Shown in pieces: positions 6,824 to 11,965 of a DNA stretch of 11,965 nt (positions are counted from its first letter, which is position 1; every line of letters starts with the position of its first letter). The stretch is from Bacteroidales bacterium (lineage in GTDB: Bacteria > Bacteroidota > Bacteroidia > Bacteroidales > Tenuifilaceae). The notes beneath the pieces are model-generated. The model was not told the DNA's origin. It searched no databases and saw nothing but the letters and a program-made list of their open reading frames with translations. Location: positions 1-11,965 of the forward strand of contig WBUV01000053.1 in NCBI GenBank assembly GCA_008933525.1, written 5' to 3'. The position numbers and the translations under genes were made by a program.

Positions 6824-8873
6824 CCTTTAAGTTGTTCGAAATTGATTTACGTTGCTTAGCCCTAGCAATCAAACCGAATAGTAATACGGTGATAATTGGG
6901 AAAGCAGAGGCCAGTGCAAGTACCCCGAATCCATCCGATATGCTTAGCACACCACCAATGCTCAATCCCATGGCAAGAACTAGAGGTACGGTAACTGGCC
7001 CGGTTGTTACTCCACCGCTGTCCCATGCAATTGCGGTAAACTCCTCTTCGCTAAGTATTGTAAGCGGAATAAGTAGTATGTACGATGGAACAATCAACCA
7101 TATTAGAGGTAAATCGAAAAGTATTCTGCTGAAACCGAGCACAATTCCAATTCCTACGCCAATAGAAACCACTTGTACTATTTGTGCTCGTTTAATGGCT
7201 CCAACAGTTAGCCCTTCAACGGTTATTCCTAGTGCATTTAAGGCAGGTTCAGCCATTGTAGCGCCATAGCCCATTCCAAAAGCAAACACTAACACTAAAA
7301 TTAATCCAAGAACGGTTAGTTTGCTTTTAAATAGTGGTGGTTGTGTAATAATATGTTCGTAGCGGTTATTGGCTTTGTCTAATCTATCTGCTTTGAATTC
7401 GATAGGTTTTGGTTTTCCTTCTTCAAGTATATTGAAAAAACTTTTTTGTGTACCATCGGTGGCAATTCCTTTATAGACCAAGGATGTGTCAAAGTTGTTA
7501 ATTACAACCCTATCGACAAATTTTTCCTCTTTTGCAAAAGCTCTTGGCAATTGAGCTCCAACTTCGCCTCCCAGCGATGCCAGTCCAAGTTTTATTCCTG
7601 AGGTTAAAAGCGTCATTCCTATAAGAGTGAAAACGATACCGAGCACTATCTCATCTTTGTACTTAAGTTTTTCCCTAAGTAGAATAAGCACAAGTACTAG
7701 AAGGATTGATAGTGGAATTACTGCTCTTATTCCAGAAATTGTTTCAACTTTCAGTGTTTCCTTAAACGAGGAGGCTGCTATTGGTGCAGGTGTGTCGGAT
7801 AAATTTACATCTGAGAGTAGATTTCGTTCATTATCTGATGCTTTCTGAACTAACCAAGTTGAAAGGCTTAAGCCTCCAAGAATAGATTTGTTATTTTCAG
7901 GATTATTCGCCAATGATTTTATTGCCGATTCATACTCTTCAATTGAACCGTAAAAAGCTTTTCGGGCATTCTCTGACCCAAGCGTGTAGGCGTGTGTTTG
8001 CAATTTCTCAACATCGCCAAATACATGTTTTGCTTGCTCTCTGTTTGCAGTTGAAAAGAACTCTGTTTCAGATGTGGGATTTGGGGCTTTAATGTTCAGC
8101 GTAAAACCTAAAATTAAAACTGCAAGAACAGGAAACGCTGAAGCCAAAAGAATTATTCCAAATCCGCCACTAGAGCCTTTCCCCTGGCTCGATGCTCGTG
8201 ATACGCCAATACCCAATGCTAAAACCAATGGTACAGTTACTGCTCCAGTAGTTACAGCTCCACAATCCCAGGCTAATCCAATAATCTTTGTTAGGTTATC
8301 GTTAAGTGATGCAATAATAGATAGTATGAGGATTAAAGGAATGATTGTGAATATCAATATCTTTATCGAGAAGTTATAGTAAAACTTAAACATTCCTAAA
8401 GCTACAGCAACTCCAACTCCAATACCAACGGAAAGAACAAGCCATTCGGCATACCTGTTTAGTAGCATGAAAAGTAAAGGTGAATCCCAGGCAGTTACAG
8501 TTGCACCTGCTGTTTTTAATGCGCTAATGGCGGGTTCGGCAAGTGTCGCACCAAATCCAAGTATTAACCCAAAACCTGCAATTATTGAAATTCCTACTTT
8601 AGTGGGTAGTTTTACACCAACTCTTTCGCCTAGAGGCATTAATCCCAGAATTAATCCTTCGAGGAAAAATGCAAGCCCGAAAACTACTAGAGCTATTCCT
8701 CCTGCCGTACCTAATGCATTTGCAAGCGGAACGCCTAGAATTAAAGTTTGAAATACAACAAGGTAAATTATAATAAATGCTACAGATTTTATTTGTTCAA
8801 GAATACGCACTCTGGCATAAGCCAGAAGCATATTTATTGCGTCTAAGAACGGTACGCTTTTTCGCTTTATCAT
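6807..8873 (-). CDS. Membrane protein with two DUF1538 domains, probable cation/proton antiporter
   Basis: This is a 688-residue polytopic inner-membrane protein made of two homologous halves. Paired motifs are GFGATLAEPAISAL (106-119) / GYGATMAEPALNAL (535-548), AWDCGAVTTGAVTVPLVLA (201-219) / AWDSGGVTTGPVTVPLVLA (616-634), and GFGIILLASAFP (237-248) / GFGVLALASAFP (648-659). GLMPLGERVGVKLP (77-90) pairs with GLASLGGEVGAQLP (430-443). Two soluble stretches interrupt it: about 260-380 between the halves, and about 445-517 inside the second half only. From memory, a pair of DUF1538 proteins, UmpA and UmpB of Halomonas, was reported to act together as a Na+(Li+,K+)/H+ antiporter. The present protein looks like such a pair in one chain, but its substrate is not shown by the sequence. 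The conserved Glu of AEPA and Asp of AWD are candidate ion-binding residues. It is translationally coupled to the PII-like gene. A perfect 10-bp palindrome lies just ahead of its start codon. Confidence 0.9.
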   Translation of the reverse strand: MIKRKSVPFLDAINMLLAYARVRILEQIKSVAFIIIYLVVFQTLILGVPLANALGTAGGIALVVFGLAFFLEGLILGLMPLGERVGVKLPTKVGISIIAGFGLILGFGATLAEPAISALKTAGATVTAWDSPLLFMLLNRYAEWLVLSVGIGVGVAVALGMFKFYYNFSIKILIFTIIPLILILSIIASLNDNLTKIIGLAWDCGAVTTGAVTVPLVLALGIGVSRASSQGKGSSGGFGIILLASAFPVLAVLILGFTLNIKAPNPTSETEFFSTANREQAKHVFGDVEKLQTHAYTLGSENARKAFYGSIEEYESAIKSLANNPENNKSILGGLSLSTWLVQKASDNERNLLSDVNLSDTPAPIAASSFKETLKVETISGIRAVIPLSILLVLVLILLREKLKYKDEIVLGIVFTLIGMTLLTSGIKLGLASLGGEVGAQLPRAFAKEEKFVDRVVINNFDTSLVYKGIATDGTQKSFFNILEEGKPKPIEFKADRLDKANNRYEHIITQPPLFKSKLTVLGLILVLVFAFGMGYGATMAEPALNALGITVEGLTVGAIKRAQIVQVVSIGVGIGIVLGFSRILFDLPLIWLIVPSYILLIPLTILSEEEFTAIAWDSGGVTTGPVTVPLVLAMGLSIGGVLSISDGFGVLALASAFPIITVLLFGLIARAKQRKSISNNLKDDANE

Positions 8874-8880
8874 AATGCAG

Positions 8881-8905
8881 TATTTATAGAATTGGTCTAT
8901 AAATA
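8881..8905. promoter_or_regulatory. Perfect 10-bp inverted repeat at the DUF1538 gene start
   Basis: TATTTATAGA and TCTATAAATA are perfect 10-bp arms around ATTGG. The inner end lies 7 bp from the ATG at 8873, where a ribosome-binding site would be, and the outer end is 62 bp after the stop codon of the AddB-like gene. It has no T-tract, so it is a poor terminator. As DNA it is a good size for a dimeric regulator's operator. As RNA it would form a weak AT hairpin over the translation start. No Shine-Dalgarno sequence or clear promoter was found in the 94-bp gap. Confidence 0.5.
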
Positions 8906-8967
8906 TACAACTTTATAATTATTTGCCAAAGATTGAACAGGTTACATGGCTCACATTAGGTGGGTTT

Positions 8968-11850
8968 TTATTTTCCACAAATCTGGCTATACGGGCAAAC
9001 CTTGCAATTTTCCGTTTTGTCGGTTTGGGTGAAATCAACCTCGGGGTTGAATATTTCGCTAACCAAACTATTGAGCAACTCCTTGAATGGCTGGGCGAAG
9101 TTCTCGTACGATTGAACCTCTTCCTTTGTCCCCCTTTTATCGGATGTTTGGTAAAGTACCGGGGTGTAATCCCTGGAGCTATTCCTCACAAACCAAAGGT
9201 TTGGGGTAATTTGGCTTGGTCGGAATTTGCTTATCTTCCCAAATATCTCCGCGTAGGTGAAAATTTGAAAAACACCATCCAGCTCCTTGCTCTGCAAAAG
9301 GTCGGCTATGCTCTTGAACCTATCCTTCTTAATATCGTACTTGCCCGTTTTAAAGTCTACAATGCGGAACTGGCTATCTACTTGCTCAATTCTATCGATA
9401 CGTCCACCAATTCGAACTTTAGTATCCTTGCCCTGAACAGTAATGGGAACATCGATAATAACCTCCTGCTCGGTGCTAAAAATTGAGTATGGTACTCTGT
9501 TTGTGTCCACTGCAAGCATCTGGAATATCATCCACTTAATACGTTCCAGAATTAGTGCGTTACGGCCAATCAGTATATCGTCAATTTTGTTGATATCAAG
9601 TTTATAGTTTTCAGCAAATGCAATGCGTACAGCGTTGTTTATTAAATCGATGTTACTGCTTAGTTCCTCCAGCTTTTCCTTGGTAACACTGCTGGCTATA
9701 TCCTTATAAATTAGCTCGACAGCGCGGTGAAGAATTGTTCCAACGCCACGTTCATCCATTGCTTCCTCCATCTCCTCGGGTTCCTCTATATTGGCTATTT
9801 TGCTGAAGAAGAAACGTAGCGAGCAGTTCTTATAGCTCGATAGAGCAGTGGGCGAGAGGTATTTCCCTTCCTTTTCGGTAGCAACGTACTTGCCTAGGAT
9901 TGATAGGATTTTATCGGTTTTCTTTACTGCTATTGTAGGTTCTGGTGTTAATCCCAAATCGAACTTTACCCGGATTCTATCAATATTTAGCCCCGATTCC
10001 ATTATTAGCTGAAGGATGTAGCGGCTCATTTCGCCTGAACGTGTGCCTTCGGCCTTATCGGTGTAAACTAGGTAGATATTGTTGGCGCGCTGTATTAGCC
10101 GGTAGAAGTAATAGGCGTAAATGGCATTTTGATGCCTATAATCGGGCAATCCGTAAGCAAAGCGAAGACTGGGTGTGATAAACGATGGCTTATGGGTAAC
10201 TCCGGGCAGAGCGCTATCGTTCATCGATAGAATTACAACGTTCTCGAAATCGAGGGTACGGGTTTCGAGGAATCCCATTAGCTGAACACCGGCAAGCGGC
10301 TCGCCCGAGAACGATACGCGCTGCTCGGCCATTGCCTTACGGAAAAGCGCTCGGTAAATTTTCGGGTTGATATCTCCCTCAAATTCAGGTAAAACATCGC
10401 CCAACCTGTTCAGCGCTTTAAATACCGTGAAAAGGAATTCTAGTTCAAGCCTGATGTTTCCGATTAGCTCATTGCTACTTTGCTTTAAACCATTGGAAAT
10501 ATCCTTTACAAGCGCCGCTAGGTAACTATTTAGGTTGATACCGCTTTTTTCGATGGTGAATATCTTTGTAAAGATATGATTGATGCTTAGGGTTGCAGAT
10601 TCGATATTGATTAGTTTCCTCTCTACTATTATGTTCAGTAGTTTAGTAGAGTCGTCGCTAGCTATTTGCTTAATATAAGGATGCGTTAGTATATTCTGAA
10701 CATCGCGGTAGTAGAACTTTGAGTCGTTGCCGCTTTGGCGGGCGTTGGCCTGTAGGCCGATAAGGTTATCAGTAAGGCTGTAGGCGGCAGTGTCCCTAAT
10801 GGGGTAACCCATAGTGATGTTTACTTCATCAAGTTCATCGGGAAGAGCCGATAGAACAGGCAGTAGCAGTTGTTCTTCGGGCAGAACCAAGGCCGTGTTG
10901 ATGTCAACTTTATCGGTGCTGGTTTTTAAATTTGACAGGATATCGGGGATTAACTTTGCCTGTGCCACATTGGATGGCGATGCGACAAGTTTAATGTTTT
11001 TACTTGTACTGAAATTGCTAAAATGTTCGTGGCTAAGGCTATTGGGAAACTCCTTCAGGTTGTCGGCCATAAACATTGCGGCCTCGTTTCTGCTGTTGTC
11101 GCCCTGCATATAGTACTTGTCGTAATCCCAGTAGAACAGAGCGTTTTCGAAACGTTTTAGGTGATGAAAAAGAACTCTCTCGCAACTATTCAGGGCGTTG
11201 AAACCAACCAGCGCATACTTGCCAGTCAACATCGGTTGTTTTGCACTCTTCAACTTTTCGGCGGCCACCCTGTAGGCCAAACCTTCGTAAGCAATTCCTT
11301 TTGTAATAAGGGCTGATGTGAATTGATTGTAGATTCCACCCAGTTTCTCCCAGATATCGGAGTAGCGCGAACGGATATGCGAGTCGGCGGTATCGTTCAG
11401 CAGATTCAAAAAGTCCTGCAGGGCTTTAAGGTGTTCCTCGTCAAATTCATCGAACTTCTTGTCAATCTCCTTTAAATCCTTAACGTTGGCGAATATTTTC
11501 GACGAATCCACAAGGTATTTATCCACCTGGTCGAAGTCCGAAATCATTACGTTTCCCCAAAAGAAAAAATCGTCGAACGATTCCTGGCTGCCCGTGGCTA
11601 TTTGGTACTGCTTGTAAAGTTGATGGTTAAGCAAAAGCGGGTCAGTAGGTTTTAGCTCCGCTATAGCAAACATCAAGTCGTTGATAGTGGTAACCTTGGG
11701 TTGCCAAATAGGCTTGCTCAACCCGGTTGCAAGGTACTTGGTGAAGAACAGTGATGCGCGTCGGTTCGGGAAAACTAGGTTAACCTCGGCGATATCATCT
11801 CCGAAAACTCTATATAAATCCTTGGCAACTAGGCTGAGAAATGGTTCCAT
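8968..11850 (-). CDS. AddB-like PD-(D/E)XK nuclease with Fe-S staple
   Basis: This 960-residue protein resembles the AddB subunit of AddAB-type helicase-nucleases, which resect double-strand breaks for RecA loading. The N-terminal half is helicase-like: VFPNRRASLFF (26-36), ALVGFNALNSCERVLFHHL (213-231) and LMGFLETRTLDFENVVILSM (524-543). No Walker A GxxxxGK(S/T) is present, so this half should lack ATPase activity, as in AddB proteins with a degenerate helicase. The C-terminal nuclease has GTILHRAVE (His708), GGRIDRIE (Asp819), IVDFKTGK (Asp832, Lys834) and the FQIFTYAE helix (Gln862). Four cysteines, Cys676 and the Cys949-x2-Cys952-x5-Cys958 cluster, match the 4Fe-4S staple that closes such nuclease domains. 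The AddA-like helicase partner is not in this window: upstream, 115 bp to the edge show no gene, and downstream lies the DUF1538 operon. It is intact, with its own promoter candidate. Confidence 0.9.
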   Translation of the reverse strand: MEPFLSLVAKDLYRVFGDDIAEVNLVFPNRRASLFFTKYLATGLSKPIWQPKVTTINDLMFAIAELKPTDPLLLNHQLYKQYQIATGSQESFDDFFFWGNVMISDFDQVDKYLVDSSKIFANVKDLKEIDKKFDEFDEEHLKALQDFLNLLNDTADSHIRSRYSDIWEKLGGIYNQFTSALITKGIAYEGLAYRVAAEKLKSAKQPMLTGKYALVGFNALNSCERVLFHHLKRFENALFYWDYDKYYMQGDNSRNEAAMFMADNLKEFPNSLSHEHFSNFSTSKNIKLVASPSNVAQAKLIPDILSNLKTSTDKVDINTALVLPEEQLLLPVLSALPDELDEVNITMGYPIRDTAAYSLTDNLIGLQANARQSGNDSKFYYRDVQNILTHPYIKQIASDDSTKLLNIIVERKLINIESATLSINHIFTKIFTIEKSGINLNSYLAALVKDISNGLKQSSNELIGNIRLELEFLFTVFKALNRLGDVLPEFEGDINPKIYRALFRKAMAEQRVSFSGEPLAGVQLMGFLETRTLDFENVVILSMNDSALPGVTHKPSFITPSLRFAYGLPDYRHQNAIYAYYFYRLIQRANNIYLVYTDKAEGTRSGEMSRYILQLIMESGLNIDRIRVKFDLGLTPEPTIAVKKTDKILSILGKYVATEKEGKYLSPTALSSYKNCSLRFFFSKIANIEEPEEMEEAMDERGVGTILHRAVELIYKDIASSVTKEKLEELSSNIDLINNAVRIAFAENYKLDINKIDDILIGRNALILERIKWMIFQMLAVDTNRVPYSIFSTEQEVIIDVPITVQGKDTKVRIGGRIDRIEQVDSQFRIVDFKTGKYDIKKDRFKSIADLLQSKELDGVFQIFTYAEIFGKISKFRPSQITPNLWFVRNSSRDYTPVLYQTSDKRGTKEEVQSYENFAQPFKELLNSLVSEIFNPEVDFTQTDKTENCKVCPYSQICGK

Positions 11851-11866
11851 TATCTGAAATTTACTG

Positions 11867-11898
11867 GAAAGGTAGTGGTTTTTGGTTGTTTGTCCAAA
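11867..11898 (-). promoter_or_regulatory. Promoter of the AddB-like gene
   Basis: On the minus strand, TTTG (11895-11898) is followed after exactly 20 bp by TACCTTTC (11867-11874). That fits the Bacteroidota pattern TTTG-N19-21-TAnnTTTG with one mismatch in the last base. The start codon at 11850 is 16 bp beyond the -7 box, giving a very short leader. The remaining bases to the window edge (11899-11965) show no gene or other structure. Confidence 0.55.
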
Positions 11899-11965
11899 AG
11901 AGGATGGGGGTTAGTTGTTTGTAAAGAATGATGGCGGTTGTTTATTGGGCTTGTCATACCATGCT

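Noticed and set aside
6703..7269. A 188-codon plus-strand ORF over the PII-like / DUF1538 junction
   Set aside because: It lies opposite conserved motifs of both real genes. Its low-complexity Pro/Ser/Thr-rich translation mirrors the transmembrane coding sequence.
8923..9486. A 187-codon plus-strand ORF antisense to the AddB-like gene
   Set aside because: It is the shadow of a clearly conserved nuclease domain on the other strand, and its translation has no recognisable domain.

Overview
The window is about 12 kb of chromosome from a member of the Bacteroidota, probably an environmental Bacteroidales-type organism. This rests on several things. Candidate promoters fit the Bacteroidota TTTG / TAnnTTTG pattern, for example TACCTTTG ahead of trmD. 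Shine-Dalgarno sequences are mostly absent. A DUF349-repeat protein and a degenerate AddB-type nuclease with an N-terminal VFPNRR motif are both present. The base composition is moderately AT-rich. Every gene except trmD lies on the minus strand. No tRNA, rRNA, CRISPR array, insertion sequence or transposase was seen.

Layout from left to right. (1) The N-terminal two thirds of CTP synthase (pyrG), cut by the left edge. (2) A 649-residue cytosolic protein with five DUF349 repeats. (3) A 428-bp gene-free stretch holding two palindromes, a GAAGTT motif recurring exactly every 20 bp, and the rho-independent terminator of the next gene. (4) A small heat-shock protein (Hsp20), divergent from trmD, the only plus-strand gene. 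(5) A short orphan lipoprotein, convergent with trmD. (6) A tightly coupled two-gene operon: a 688-residue membrane protein with two DUF1538 domains, then a roughly 400-residue cytosolic protein built from PII-like domains. (7) A 960-residue AddB-like PD-(D/E)XK nuclease with an Fe-S staple, headed by a good promoter candidate at the right edge.

Most of the genes are housekeeping: pyrimidine nucleotide synthesis, tRNA m1G37 methylation, protein folding and DNA repair. The most interesting unit is the DUF1538 / PII-like operon at 5609-8873. The transporter is an internal duplication in which each half repeats three signature motifs. Its partner carries two clear PII-like modules and a probable third in one chain, so it could be a single-chain counterpart of the normally trimeric PII protein. 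The reading proposed here, which is inference, is a self-contained, nucleotide- or metabolite-gated ion transporter, analogous in logic to AmtB-GlnK or SbtA-SbtB but built from unrelated membrane domains.

The intergenic regions carry a second layer of structure: purine-rich GGAAGTTGAAG-like tracts in three separate gaps, and perfect or near-perfect inverted repeats just upstream of four genes.
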